This document shows positions 31,268-40,087 of a DNA stretch of 64,000 nt, piece by piece. The position numbers and the translations under genes were made by a program. Source of the DNA: Lentzea albidocapillata (GTDB lineage Bacteria; Actinomycetota; Actinomycetes; Mycobacteriales; Pseudonocardiaceae); contig NZ_JOEA01000008.1 of NCBI RefSeq assembly GCF_000719115.1, positions 186,001-250,000 of the forward strand. Direction: 5' to 3'. The notes under the pieces are model-generated. The model was not told the DNA's origin, searched no databases, and saw only the letters and a program-made list of their open reading frames with translations. The number at the start of each line of letters is the position of its first letter. Within the stretch, counting starts at the first letter, position 1.

Positions 31268-32533
31268 TCAGAGCGTCGAGTACAGCGGGTGCTTCGCCGC
31301 CAGCACCTCGACGCGCGCACGCAGCTCGTCGATCGCCGCGCCCGGCTTGAGGGCCTCCGCGATGACGTCGGCGACCTCGGTGAAGTCCACCTCGCCGAAC
31401 CCGCGGGTCGCGAGCGCCGGCGTGCCGATCCGCAGACCGGAGGTGACCATCGGCGGCCGCGGGTCGTTCGGAACGGCGTTGCGGTTGACCGTGATGCCGA
31501 TCCGGTGCAGCACGTCCTCGGCCTGCTTGCCGTCCAGTTCGGAGTTGACCAGGTCGACGAGGACCAGGTGCACGTCCGTGCCACCGGTCAGCACCTTCAC
31601 GCCGGCCGCGGCGACGTCCGCCTGCGACAGGCGCTCGGCCAGGATCCGCGCGCCCTCGAGCGTGCGGCGCTGACGGTCCGCGAACTCCGGCGAGGCGGCG
31701 TGCTTGAACGCCACCGCCTTGGCCGCGATCACGTGCTCCAGCGGCCCGCCCTGCTGGCCGGGGAACACCGCCGAGTTGATCTTCTTGGCGATGTCCGCCT
31801 CGTTCGACAGGATCACGCCGCCACGGGGACCGCCGAGGGTCTTGTGGGTCGTGGTCGTCGTGACGTGCGCGTGCGGCACGGGCGACGGGTGCAGGTCGGC
31901 GGCGACGAGGCCGGCGAAGTGCGCCATGTCGACCATCAGGTAGGCCTCGACCGAGTCCGCGATGCGGCGGAACTCGGCGAAGTCCAGCTGGCGCGGGTAG
32001 GCGGACCAGCCGGCGACGATCAGCTTCGGCCGGTGCTCCTGTGCCAGGCGCTCGACCTCGGCCATGTCGACGCGGCCGTCGGAGTCCGCGACGTGGTACG
32101 GCACGACGTTGTAGAGCTTGCCGGAGAAGTTGATGCGCATGCCGTGCGTCAGGTGGCCGCCGTGCGCGAGGTCCAGGCCCAGGATCGTGTCGCCGGGCTG
32201 GAGCAGCGCGAACATCGCGGCCGCGTTGGCCTGCGCGCCCGAGTGCGGCTGGACGTTCGCGAAGCCCGCGCCGAAGAGCGACTTGATGCGCTCGATGGCG
32301 AGGCGCTCGACGACGTCCACGTGCTCGCAGCCGCCGTAGTAGCGGCGGCCGGGGTAGCCCTCCGCGTACTTGTTGGTGAGCACGGAGCCCTGGGCCTGCA
32401 GCACCGAGACGGGCGTGAAGTTCTCCGAGGCGATCATCTCGAGCGTGCCCTGCTGGCGTGCCAGCTCGGCCGCGACGGCCTCGGCCACCTCGGGGTCGTA
32501 CTCCGCGAGGGAGGCGTTGAACTGGTCGGACAT
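31268..32533 (-). CDS. glyA: serine hydroxymethyltransferase
   Basis: 421 aa from ATG 32533. All signatures are present: [18 protein letters not shown] near the N-terminus, HGGHLTHG, and the PLP lysine in [14 protein letters not shown] (about residue 230). [20 protein letters not shown] and the C-terminal [14 protein letters not shown] are also present. It interconverts serine and glycine with tetrahydrofolate, generating 5,10-methylene-THF in the cytoplasm. It lies 13 nt downstream of gcvT and so is under the same glycine riboswitch: excess glycine would induce both its cleavage and its conversion to serine. Confidence 0.97.
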   Translation of the reverse strand: MSDQFNASLAEYDPEVAEAVAAELARQQGTLEMIASENFTPVSVLQAQGSVLTNKYAEGYPGRRYYGGCEHVDVVERLAIERIKSLFGAGFANVQPHSGAQANAAAMFALLQPGDTILGLDLAHGGHLTHGMRINFSGKLYNVVPYHVADSDGRVDMAEVERLAQEHRPKLIVAGWSAYPRQLDFAEFRRIADSVEAYLMVDMAHFAGLVAADLHPSPVPHAHVTTTTTHKTLGGPRGGVILSNEADIAKKINSAVFPGQQGGPLEHVIAAKAVAFKHAASPEFADRQRRTLEGARILAERLSQADVAAAGVKVLTGGTDVHLVLVDLVNSELDGKQAEDVLHRIGITVNRNAVPNDPRPPMVTSGLRIGTPALATRGFGEVDFTEVADVIAEALKPGAAIDELRARVEVLAAKHPLYSTL

Positions 32534-32546
32534 CTGGAGGATCTCC

Positions 32547-33641
32547 CTACTTGGCGCGCTTGTAGAACGGAAGTGCGACGACCTCGACCGGCTGCTTCTT
32601 GCCTCGGACGTCCACCAGCAGTGAGGTGCCGGGCTCGGCACTGGCCTTCGTCACGTAGGCCATGGCGATGGAGTAGCCGAGGGTCGGGGACAGCGCGCCC
32701 GACGTCACCTCGCCCACGACCTCGTCGCCGTCAAGCACCGCGTAACCGTGGCGGGGGGCGCGGCGCTCGGGCGTCTTCAGTCCGACCAGGACCGAGTCCA
32801 CCCCGGACTCGGCGACCTTGGTCAGCGCGTCGCGGCCCACGAAGTCGCCGGGCTTGTCGAGCTTCACGACGCGGCCCAGGTTCGCGTTGTAGGGCGTCAG
32901 CGACGTCGTGAGCTCGTTGCCGTACAACGGCATCCCGGCTTCGAGACGCAACGTGTCGCGGCAGCCGAGACCGCACGGCTTGAGCTCGTGCGCCTCGCCG
33001 GCTCCCAGCAACGCCGCCCAGACCGCGGGCGCGTCGGCGGGGGCGACGAAGAGCTCGAAGCCCTCCTCGCCGGTGTACCCGGTGCGGGCGAGCAGCGCGT
33101 CGACACCGGCCACGGTGGACGGGTACGAGGCGTAGTACTTGACCGTCGACAGGTCGGTGGCGGTCAGGCCGGAGAGGATCTCGACCGACTTCGGGCCCTG
33201 GATCGCGATCAACGCGTAGTCGGTCGAGGAGTCGGTGACGACGGTGTCGAACCCGGCGGCACGCTCGACCAGCGCCTCGGCGACGACAAGGGCGTTCGAG
33301 GCGTTCGCGACGACCATGAACTCCTGGTCGCCCAGGCGGTACACGATCAGGTCGTCGATCACGCCGCCGTCGGCCTGCGTGATCATCGTGTAGCGCGCCT
33401 TGCCGACGGCCAGTGCCGAGATGTGGCCGACCAGCGCGTAGTCGAGGGCCTCACCGGCCTGCGGTCCGGTCAGGACGATCTCACCCATGTGCGTGAGGTC
33501 GAACAGGCCCGCGGTCGTGCGCACCGCGTGGTGCTCCGCGAGTTCGGACGAGTAGCGCAGCGGCATCCGCCAGCCCGCGAAGTCGGTGAACATCGCGCCG
33601 AGCTGCTCGTGCTCGGCGTTCAGAGGCGTGAGGCGGGACAT
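32547..33641 (-). CDS. gcvT: glycine cleavage system aminomethyltransferase (T-protein)
   Basis: 364 aa. [25 protein letters not shown] at the N-terminus, [11 protein letters not shown], the folate-binding [18 protein letters not shown] with the catalytic Asp, [10 protein letters not shown] and [12 protein letters not shown] identify the T-protein of the glycine cleavage complex. It releases ammonia and passes the methylene group to tetrahydrofolate. Transcribed together with glyA; the gcvP and gcvH genes are not in the window. Translation starts 64 nt downstream of the riboswitch region. Confidence 0.97.
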   Translation of the reverse strand: MSRLTPLNAEHEQLGAMFTDFAGWRMPLRYSSELAEHHAVRTTAGLFDLTHMGEIVLTGPQAGEALDYALVGHISALAVGKARYTMITQADGGVIDDLIVYRLGDQEFMVVANASNALVVAEALVERAAGFDTVVTDSSTDYALIAIQGPKSVEILSGLTATDLSTVKYYASYPSTVAGVDALLARTGYTGEEGFELFVAPADAPAVWAALLGAGEAHELKPCGLGCRDTLRLEAGMPLYGNELTTSLTPYNANLGRVVKLDKPGDFVGRDALTKVAESGVDSVLVGLKTPERRAPRHGYAVLDGDEVVGEVTSGALSPTLGYSIAMAYVTKASAEPGTSLLVDVRGKKQPVEVVALPFYKRAK

Positions 33642-33704
33642 CAGAACGCTCCTCCAGGGTGCGCCGAAGAGCCGGACGCGGCCGGCTGAGGCATCAGAAG
33701 AATG

Positions 33705-33914
33705 ACACGGTCCATCGGAGACTCCTCACTAGAGCGAGCCTCCCCCTCTGTCATGAGCCTGAGAGCTTCACCACCGAAGTGGCTTGCACCGTGGGCGAGG
33801 CTGCTGATGAGCCTGCTTTTCAGAGTTGCCTTCGTCGCGCGGTACTTGTACCTGAGAGATTCCGGGGAGGAGTTGCTCCTTCGGCGCTCCCATCGAAGGG
33901 AGCTCTCCCGCGCG
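33705..33914 (-). ncRNA. tandem glycine riboswitch upstream of gcvT-glyA
   Basis: Read on the minus strand, the first aptamer begins with GCGCGGGAGAGCTCCC (33914 downward) and has GCCGAAGGAGCAA (about 33885-33873) and ATCTCTCAG (33860-33852). The second has GGTGCAAGCC (33792-33783), AAGCTCTCAG (33780-33771) and GACAGAGGGGGAGG (33754-33741). Repeated CTCTCAGG and GAAGG..GCAA elements are diagnostic of the gcvT glycine riboswitch, here in the two-aptamer form. The RNA binds glycine and turns on the downstream gcvT and glyA genes; boundaries are approximate. Confidence 0.9.
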
Positions 33915-33965
33915 ACATCGACGGCCGTGTTCAGTTGTCAGCCCCAGACGCTAGCAGGCCAAACG

Positions 33966-34268
33966 TCACAGGGGCACGCCCTGCGCGGTCTTCTCGACCA
34001 CCTTGCGCTCCGCCCAGAAGGACAGGAACGGGATCGTGCCGGCGAGCAGCACCAGCGCGGTGCCCTTGATCGACCAGCGCAGCTTCAGCGCCAGGTCGAC
34101 GGAAATCACCAGGTAGATGGCGTAGAGGAAGCCGTGGATCGGGCCGACGACCTTCATCGCGCCGTCCATGTCCGCGGCGTACTTGAGCACCATGGCCACG
34201 ACCAGGAGCAGCAGGAAGACTCCGACCACGTAAGCCATGACCCTGAACCGGGTCAACGCACCCTTCAT
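33966..34268 (-). CDS. DUF3817 membrane protein
   Basis: 100 aa from ATG 34268 (GAAGG about 8 nt upstream; a TTG at 34286 is less likely). Three membrane spans: MAYVVGVFLLLLVVAMVL, HGFLYAIYLVISVDLAL and GTALVLLAGTIPFLSFWAERKV. The GPIHGFLYAIYL and IPFLSFWAERK motifs are the DUF3817 signature. This small integral membrane protein is widespread in actinobacteria with unknown function. It follows the gene on the same strand by 14 nt and is probably co-transcribed with it. Its stop lies about 50 nt before the riboswitch region. Confidence 0.88.
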   Translation of the reverse strand: MKGALTRFRVMAYVVGVFLLLLVVAMVLKYAADMDGAMKVVGPIHGFLYAIYLVISVDLALKLRWSIKGTALVLLAGTIPFLSFWAERKVVEKTAQGVPL

Positions 34269-34282
34269 CTGCCCGCCTTCGC

Positions 34283-34663
34283 TCAACGACCGTCCCGCGC
34301 GTTGAGGTCCGCGAGCATGCGGTTGTAGGCCGCGAGCTCCGCGTCTTCTTCGTCGTCGAAGTGCTCGACAGGCGCGGGTTTGACGGCGTCAACGGTAGCC
34401 ACCGGTGCAGGAGCGGGCGCAACCGGCTCCGGTACGAGATCCGCGTCACGGTTCAGGCGCGCCAAGCGCCGGAACCGCCACACCATGAAGAGGGGGAAGA
34501 GGCCGAAGAGCGGCCACTGGAGCACGTATCCGAGGTTCTGGAACGTGCCGCTGGCGGACTCGAAGCGCTGCCACTGCCACCACGCGAGCCCGCAACAGGC
34601 GACCAGCGCCGCCAGACAGGCGAACGCGATCAGCACACGTTGGGGAGTAAGGAGGCCGCGCAC
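34283..34663 (-). CDS. small two-span membrane protein
   Basis: 126 aa from GTG 34663; the frame continues further upstream but loses protein-like composition. Two spans (about 10-30 and 46-62), joined by WWQWQRFESASGTFQNLGYVLQW, followed by a proline-rich cytoplasmic linker and an acidic helix with HFDDEEDAELAAYNRMLADLN. The first span and following WQ..RW pattern is loosely reminiscent of SURF1 N-termini, but the protein is far shorter. Unknown function; position upstream of DUF3817 is conserved in my memory of related genomes. Confidence 0.6.
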   Translation of the reverse strand: MRGLLTPQRVLIAFACLAALVACCGLAWWQWQRFESASGTFQNLGYVLQWPLFGLFPLFMVWRFRRLARLNRDADLVPEPVAPAPAPVATVDAVKPAPVEHFDDEEDAELAAYNRMLADLNARDGR

Positions 34664-34694
34664 GGCTCCCAGACTACTTGGGTGAGGCCTCCTG

Positions 34695-34765
34695 ACGGAG
34701 GCCACCCCGTGGGGGGTCCGGGGGCTCGCCCCCGGCTGGGGCGTGGGGGCTCGGCCCCCACAGAA
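34695..34765. repeat. GC-rich REP-like hairpin block
   Basis: Two adjacent hairpins built on GGGGGC-TCG-CCCCC-type stems: GGGGGCTCGCCCCC near 34720 and GTGGGGGC...GCCCCCAC near 34744-34762. Such GGGGGCTC/GCCCCC repeats are dispersed in actinomycete genomes between genes and often act as terminators. Located between two minus-strand genes. Confidence 0.5.
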
Positions 34766-34839
34766 CACGTGGAACGATTCCTGTGAGCGCGTTCCGCGAA
34801 CATAGGGGCCCCGATCGTGGAGCCCCGTCCGACCTACGC

Positions 34840-35331
34840 TTACGCGACGCCGTCCCGGCGCTGCCTCTGCAGACGTGCAACGCACCAGGCTGCGGCGGAA
34901 CCGCGGCGAAGGTGCTGGAGAACCGTCATCGGTCCCAGGCGCCGACCGAGGTCGGCAGGAGACAGGCCGGCCGCGCGGTAGTCGAGCGCGCGCTGGTCCA
35001 ACGGGCTGATGCCCGCGTCCCACCACTGCTCGGCCTCGGCGACGTCGCCCACCAGCTGCCAGTAGCTCGCCGCGGCGGCGAGCAGTGCCTCGGGTGCCTC
35101 CGGCGCCCGCTTGCGCATCGCGGCCACGTAGGCCGGATCCGCCGAGTCGACCTTGACCAAGCCACGCGACCCGCTCCTGCCTCCCCGCTGCGCGGGGATG
35201 CCTGGCGCCGAGGGGGGAGCCTCCGCGAGCCATGCGTTCTTGATCCGGTTCACCTCCTGCATCTCTGCGTCATCAGACCGTTCAGCCGCCCACTGCTGCA
35301 ACAGCTCGTGGACCCCGGAGTCCTCGACCAT
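34840..35331 (-). CDS. hypothetical protein, 163 aa
   Basis: ATG 35331 is chosen because GAGGAGG lies 6 nt upstream; frame extension beyond it looks non-coding. The protein is soluble, starts with an acidic helical segment (MVEDSGVHELLQQWAAERSD), has an Ala/Pro-rich middle and ends with several short helices (AEAEQWWDAGISPLDQ and GLSPADLGRRLGPMTVL, about 110-145) reminiscent of helix-turn-helix or sporulation-related proteins. I do not recognise the family. It stands alone between hairpin-rich spacers. Confidence 0.55.
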   Translation of the reverse strand: MVEDSGVHELLQQWAAERSDDAEMQEVNRIKNAWLAEAPPSAPGIPAQRGGRSGSRGLVKVDSADPAYVAAMRKRAPEAPEALLAAAASYWQLVGDVAEAEQWWDAGISPLDQRALDYRAAGLSPADLGRRLGPMTVLQHLRRGSAAAWCVARLQRQRRDGVA

Positions 35332-35495
35332 ATGTGCCTCCTCGTCGGTCGGGGATCGGCCATTGCAGCGGAAGGTATTCGGTAGGTCTGACAATCGCCA
35401 GACCCTGAATCCCGAGAACACCCGTTACCAGTGCGTGATTGGCCTCATTCCACCCGTCCGGCTCAACGCAGACGGCCGAGGATCACCCACTGTCA

Positions 35496-35675
35496 CTAGC
35501 TGAGCGGGGTGGCCGTGCCGAAGAGGCTCCTGATGAAGGTGATGATCGACTCCGCGCCCTGACGCAGCCAGCCGAGTACCTGCTGCACCGCCGAGGCGGA
35601 CTGCTCGGGCTGGGTGATCAGGAGGAACAGCACCAGCGCGACGCCCGCCAGCACTAGCACCTTCTTGAGGTTCAC
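35496..35675 (-). CDS. small single-span membrane protein, 59 aa
   Basis: GTG 35675 with GGAGAGG upstream. MNLKKVLVLAGVALVLFLLITQ forms a signal anchor or transmembrane helix, followed by PEQSASAVQQVLGWLRQGAESI and a second amphipathic helix. Small proteins of exactly this plan are conserved in Pseudonocardiaceae. Function unknown; the size and Lys-Lys start suggest insertion in the cytoplasmic membrane with the helix outside. Confidence 0.65.
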   Translation of the reverse strand: MNLKKVLVLAGVALVLFLLITQPEQSASAVQQVLGWLRQGAESIITFIRSLFGTATPLS

Positions 35676-36012
35676 AGGTACCTCTCCGTCCGTGTGGTTC
35701 ACCGGTCGAGCGGCAGACCGCCCGTGTCACCCGTCATGGTCCCTCATTCACCCTTGCGATGAACAACGACCACGCCAAACTCCTCCCAGGATCCACCAGC
35801 GGCGCACGCCTGCACGACGACCAACGTCACCCGAATGGCGGCTAAAGACGGGCGTCAGCAGCGCCGATGTCCTGGGCACGAGGTGAACACGGAACCCCTC
35901 GCATCCCACAGCTTGGAAGAGAGACTGTTGCACCGGCCCTCACCCGGATGCCGCTCGTCCCCCATCACGCACCGTCACGCCCGCGTGGCGTTATTAATGC
36001 GCACCCGAGCAT
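35676..36012. other. 337-nt region without a gene
   Basis: I see no convincing gene, repeat or strong hairpin. It holds the promoter and ribosome binding site of the small membrane protein on the left. On the right, beyond the racemase gene stop, the composition is less GC-rich than its surroundings (for instance GGCGTTATTAATGC near 35987). Confidence 0.5.
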
Positions 36013-37152
36013 TCATCCAATTACTCCAGACCGTCGCAGTTCCATAATCCGTGCGTCCGCCACACCCATGTCGGCAAGCACTTCCCCGGTGTTCGTCCCG
36101 GCCGAAACCGGAGCTGTGGGAACGGCCGTAGGAGTGCGGTCGAAGCGGGGCGCCGGCGCCGGATGCGGCGAACCGGACACGTCCACGAAAGTGGACCGCG
36201 CCTCGTTGTACGGATGCCGTGCCGCCTCGGCAGGGGTCAGCACCGGCGCCAGGCACGCGTCCGTGTCCCGCGCGAGGTCGGCCCATTCATCCCGCGGCCG
36301 GGTCTTCACCGCCGCCGCAATGCGTTCCCGCAGCTCAGGCCAGTTCGCCGGATCGTTGCGCGAGGGCGCGTCCGCCAGGCCCAGCACGCGCACGAGGTCC
36401 GCGTAGAACTTCTCCTCCAGCGCCCCGATCGCCACGTACTTCCCGTCCGCGGCCTCGTAGACGTCGTAGAACGGCACTCCACCGTCGAGCATGTTCTCGC
36501 CGCGCCCGCCCGCCCACATGCCCGCGGACCGCATTCCGTGCAGGAACGTCGTCAGCAACGCCGCCCCGTCGACCATGGCGGCGTCCACGACCTGGCCACG
36601 CCCGGAGCGCTCGCGTTCGTACAGCGCGGCGAGCACGCCGAGGGCCAGCAGCAGCCCTCCCCCGCCGAAGTCGCCGAGCAGGTTGATCGGGAACGACGGC
36701 GGCCCGCCGGCCCGGCCGAGGGGCTCCAGGGCACCCGCGACGGCGATGTAGTTGATGTCGTGGCCGGCGCGGTCGGCCAGGGGCCCGTCCTGGCCCCAGC
36801 CGGTCATGCGTCCATATACAAGGCGCGGGTTGCGGGCGAGGCACTGCGCCGGGCCGATGCCCAGCCGTTCGGTGACGCCCGGCCGGAAGCCCTCGATGAG
36901 CACGTCGGAGCGTTCGACGAGGCCGAGAACCAGCTCCGCACCTTCTGGCTTACGGGTGTCGATCGCGATCGAGCGCCGGTTGCGGCCGAGGAAGTCGCCG
37001 GGGATCGTCGGCACGCTCCCCGGCTTGTGCACCTGGATCACGTCCGCGCCGAGGTCGGCGAGCACCATGCAGCCGAACGGCGCGGGCGCGAGGCCCGCGA
37101 GTTCGATCACGCGAAGTCCTGCAAGGGGCCCCGTGCCAGTAGAAGTAGTCAC
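36013..37152 (-). CDS. alpha-methylacyl-CoA racemase (CaiB/BaiF family)
   Basis: 379 aa from GTG 37152, overlapping the acyl-CoA dehydrogenase stop by 4 nt. PLAGLRVIELAGLAPAPFGCMVLADLGADV is the family N-terminus (residues about 8-37). Racemase-specific residues are present: the His/Asp of RAGHDINYIAVAGAL, the catalytic Asp in NLLGDFGGGGLLLALG and a Glu in the C-terminal half. This fits alpha-methylacyl-CoA racemase and not a formyl- or carnitine-CoA transferase. It inverts the 2-methyl centre of branched acyl-CoAs, so that the coupled dehydrogenase can begin their beta-oxidation, for example of sterol side chains or phytanic-type acids. Confidence 0.88.
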   Translation of the reverse strand: MTTSTGTGPLAGLRVIELAGLAPAPFGCMVLADLGADVIQVHKPGSVPTIPGDFLGRNRRSIAIDTRKPEGAELVLGLVERSDVLIEGFRPGVTERLGIGPAQCLARNPRLVYGRMTGWGQDGPLADRAGHDINYIAVAGALEPLGRAGGPPSFPINLLGDFGGGGLLLALGVLAALYERERSGRGQVVDAAMVDGAALLTTFLHGMRSAGMWAGGRGENMLDGGVPFYDVYEAADGKYVAIGALEEKFYADLVRVLGLADAPSRNDPANWPELRERIAAAVKTRPRDEWADLARDTDACLAPVLTPAEAARHPYNEARSTFVDVSGSPHPAPAPRFDRTPTAVPTAPVSAGTNTGEVLADMGVADARIMELRRSGVIG

Positions 37153-38285
37153 AGGTGCCTCGCGATGATTTCCTTCATGATCTCGTTCGTCCCGCCGTAG
37201 ATCCGCTGCACGCGGGCGTCGGACCAGGCACGCGCGATCGGGTACTCGTTCATGTAGCCGTAGCCGCCGAAGAGCTGCACGCACTCGTCGACGACCTTGC
37301 CCAGCCGGTCACTGGCCCACCACTTCGCCATCGCGGCAGTCGGGATGTCCAGTTCACCCTTCAGGTGCTTCTCGACGCACTCGTCGATGAACGCCCTGGT
37401 CACCGCTGCCTCAGTGGCGCACTCGGCGAGCTTGAACCGGGTGTTCTGGAACTTCATCAGCTCCTTGCCGAACGCCGTGCGCTCCTTCACGTACTTGAGC
37501 GTCACGTCGACGGCCGCCTCGATGCCCGCGATGCAGCAGACGCCGATGATCAGCCGTTCCTGCGGCAGCTGCTGCATGAGCTGGATGAACCCGAGGCCCT
37601 CCTGCTCGCCGAGGAGGTTCGAGGCGGGCACGCGGACGTCGTCGAAGAACAGCTCGGCGGTGTCCTGGCCCTTCATGCCGACCTTGTCGAGCACGCGGCC
37701 GCGCCGGATGTCGTTCTCGACGACGAGCAGCGAGATGCCCTGGGCACCCTGCGCCGGGTCGGTCTTGGCCACGACGATCACCAGGTCGGCGTGCACGCCG
37801 TTGGTGATGAACGTCTTCGAGCCGTTGATGACGTACTCGTCGCCGTCCCTGATCGCCTTCGTCCGGATGCCCTGCAGGTCGGAGCCCGCGCCGGGTTCGG
37901 TCATGGCGATCGCGCCGACGTACTCGCCGGACGCGAGCTTGGGCAGCCAGCGCCGCTTCTGCTCCTCGGAGCCGTAGGAGTTGAGGTAGTGAGCCACGAT
38001 GCCGCTGTGGACGCTGTTGCCCCACGCGCTGTCGCCGGCCCGTGCCTGCTCCTCCAGCAACACGGCCTCATGCGCGAACGTGCCGCCACCGCCGCCGTAC
38101 TCCTCGGGGATGCTCAGGCACAGCAGGCCGAGCTCACCCGCCTTGCGCCACAGTTCGCGGTCGACCTGCTTCTGCTCGGCGAAGCGCTCGACATGCGGTG
38201 TGACCTCCTTTTCGAAGAACGTGCGTGCGAGCTGGCGCAACTGGTCCAGGTCACTGTCCATCCACCGCGATCGACGCTCTGCCAT
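37149..38285 (-). CDS. acyl-CoA dehydrogenase
   Basis: 378 aa from ATG 38285; ATG 38261 is another possible start, neither with a strong ribosome binding site. FAD and substrate motifs are intact: AIAMTEPGAGSDLQGIRTKA and YVINGSKTFITNG, FDDVRVPASNLLGE, KYVKERTAFGKELMKFQN, and the C-terminal catalytic segment VDECVQLFGGYGYMNEYPIARAWSDARVQRIYGGTNEIM (about 325-365) with the conserved Glu in GGTNEIM. It oxidises acyl-CoA to trans-2-enoyl-CoA. Being coupled with the methylacyl-CoA racemase, it probably acts on 2-methyl-branched substrates. The GNAT gene on the other strand is divergent. Confidence 0.93.
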   Translation of the reverse strand: MAERRSRWMDSDLDQLRQLARTFFEKEVTPHVERFAEQKQVDRELWRKAGELGLLCLSIPEEYGGGGGTFAHEAVLLEEQARAGDSAWGNSVHSGIVAHYLNSYGSEEQKRRWLPKLASGEYVGAIAMTEPGAGSDLQGIRTKAIRDGDEYVINGSKTFITNGVHADLVIVVAKTDPAQGAQGISLLVVENDIRRGRVLDKVGMKGQDTAELFFDDVRVPASNLLGEQEGLGFIQLMQQLPQERLIIGVCCIAGIEAAVDVTLKYVKERTAFGKELMKFQNTRFKLAECATEAAVTRAFIDECVEKHLKGELDIPTAAMAKWWASDRLGKVVDECVQLFGGYGYMNEYPIARAWSDARVQRIYGGTNEIMKEIIARHL

Positions 38286-38391
38286 GCGGTCCACGAAACC
38301 ACCGGGCGGTGATCCACACCATGACCGCCGCGCCTGCACAGCCCGGAAAAACTGAGCGAAATTCCCACCCCGTTCGTACAGACTGACGGGT

Positions 38392-38826
38392 ATGCAGATC
38401 CACCAGGTCACGCCGGACGAGTGGGAGCTCTGGCGCGACATCCGACTGGACGCGCTGGCCAGCGACCCCGAGGAGTTCGGTTCCACACTGGCCCGCGAGC
38501 AGGCGTACGGCGAGGACGACTGGCGTGCACGCGCGGCGGAGGGCCTGAAGCTCGTCGCGCTCGGCCCCCGCCCGGTCGCCCTGGTCGCCGCCACCGCGAA
38601 ACCCGAGGGCCTCTACCTCTACTCGATGTGGGTGCGTGACTCCCATCGCGGCCAGGGGGTCGGGGAAGCCCTGGTCAGGACGGTCCTGGCGTGGGCGGCC
38701 GAGGAGGGCTGGAAGGTCGTGCGGCTGCGCGTGTGGGACGACAACCTGCCGGCGCGACGCCTCTACAGGCGGCTCGGGTTCGTCGACGCCGAGGAACCCG
38801 AGCACATGGAGTTCCGGGTGAGCTAA
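38392..38826 (+). CDS. GNAT family N-acetyltransferase
   Basis: 144 aa. The acetyl-CoA-binding motif A is MWVRDSHRGQGVGEALVRTVLAWA (about 80-103), and motif B RLRVWDDNLPARRLYRRLGF is complete. The N-terminal MQIHQVTPDEWELWRDIRLDALASDPEEFGS segment is the type seen in small-molecule or aminoglycoside-like acetyltransferases. The acceptor is unknown. It stands alone, divergent from the acyl-CoA dehydrogenase and 56 nt before fadA. Confidence 0.85.
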   Translation: MQIHQVTPDEWELWRDIRLDALASDPEEFGSTLAREQAYGEDDWRARAAEGLKLVALGPRPVALVAATAKPEGLYLYSMWVRDSHRGQGVGEALVRTVLAWAAEEGWKVVRLRVWDDNLPARRLYRRLGFVDAEEPEHMEFRVS

Positions 38827-38881
38827 TCGGTCACCCTTCACGGTCATGGCCAGCTCCTGCGCGCGGGCCTAGCGTGGTGCC

Positions 38882-40084
38882 ATGAGCGAAGCCTTGATCT
38901 TCGACGCGGTGCGCACGCCGCGCGGCAAGGGAAAGCGCGGGTCGCTGCACAGCGTCAAGCCCGTCGAGCTGGCCGCCGGTGTACTGCGCGCGCTGTCCGA
39001 ACGCAACTCCCTCGACACCTCCGCGGTGGACGACGTCGTGTTCGGCGTCGTGTCTCCGCTCGGTGAACAGGGCGGCGACATCGCCCGCACCGCGGTGCTG
39101 GCCGCCGGATGGGACCAGCGCCCGGCCGGGGTGCAGCTCAACCGCTTCTGCGCGTCGGGCCTCGAGTCGGTGAACCTCGCCGCGGCCAAGGTCGCGTCCG
39201 GGTTCGAGGACCTGGTGGTGGCGGGCGGCGTCGAGTCGATGTCGCGCGTGCCGATGGGGTCCGACGGTGGCGCGTGGGCGATCGACCCGCAGACCAACTT
39301 CGACCTGTCGTTCGTGCCGCAGGGCGTGTCCGCCGACCTGATCGCGACGCTGGAGGGCTTCTCCCGCACGGACGTCGACGCCTGGGCCGCCCGGTCGCAC
39401 GCCCGCGCGTTCGAGGCGCAGAAGGACGGCCGATTCGAGCGGTCCGTCGTGCCGGTCGTCGACCAGAACGGCACGGTGGTGCTCAAGGAGGACGAGACGA
39501 TCCGTCCCGAGTCCACTGTGGAGTCACTCGGCCGGTTGAAGCCGAGCTTCCAGTTCCACGGCGACCTCGGCTACGACACCGTCGCGATCGACCGCTACCC
39601 CACCGTCGAGCGCATCAGCCACGTGCACACGCCCGGCAACTCGTCGCAGATCGTCGACGGCGCCGCGGCGATGCTGATCGGTTCGGCGGCGACGGGCAAG
39701 GCTCTCGGCCTGACGCCCCGCGCCCGGATCGTGTCGGTCGCCGTCGTGGGCACCGAGCCGACGATCATGCTCACCGGACCGGCGCCGTCCGCACGCAAGG
39801 CGCTGGACAAGGCGGGGCTCTCGGTCGAGGACATCGACCTGTTCGAGGTCAACGAGGCGTTCTCGTCGGTCGTGCTGAAGTTCCTGCGGGACATGGACAT
39901 CCCCGAGGACAAGGTCAACGTCAACGGCGGCGCGATCGCGCTGGGCCACCCGCTCGGCGCCACCGGCTGCATGATCCTGGGCACGCTGCTGGACGAGCTG
40001 GAGCGCCGGGACCTGCGCCGCGGGCTCGCCACGCTGTGCGTGGGCGGCGGCATGGGTATCGCGACGATCATCGAGAGGGTCTGA
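38882..40084 (+). CDS. fadA: acetyl-CoA C-acetyltransferase (thiolase)
   Basis: 400 aa. Catalytic Cys90 in [14 protein letters not shown], His in [14 protein letters not shown] (about 355) and the second Cys in LCVGGGMG, with the [10 protein letters not shown] loop. It cleaves 3-ketoacyl-CoA to acetyl-CoA in the last step of beta-oxidation. It lies 3 nt upstream of fadB, so the two form the classical trifunctional complex operon. Complete, no anomalies. Confidence 0.95.
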   Translation: MSEALIFDAVRTPRGKGKRGSLHSVKPVELAAGVLRALSERNSLDTSAVDDVVFGVVSPLGEQGGDIARTAVLAAGWDQRPAGVQLNRFCASGLESVNLAAAKVASGFEDLVVAGGVESMSRVPMGSDGGAWAIDPQTNFDLSFVPQGVSADLIATLEGFSRTDVDAWAARSHARAFEAQKDGRFERSVVPVVDQNGTVVLKEDETIRPESTVESLGRLKPSFQFHGDLGYDTVAIDRYPTVERISHVHTPGNSSQIVDGAAAMLIGSAATGKALGLTPRARIVSVAVVGTEPTIMLTGPAPSARKALDKAGLSVEDIDLFEVNEAFSSVVLKFLRDMDIPEDKVNVNGGAIALGHPLGATGCMILGTLLDELERRDLRRGLATLCVGGGMGIATIIERV

Positions 40085-40087
40085 GGC

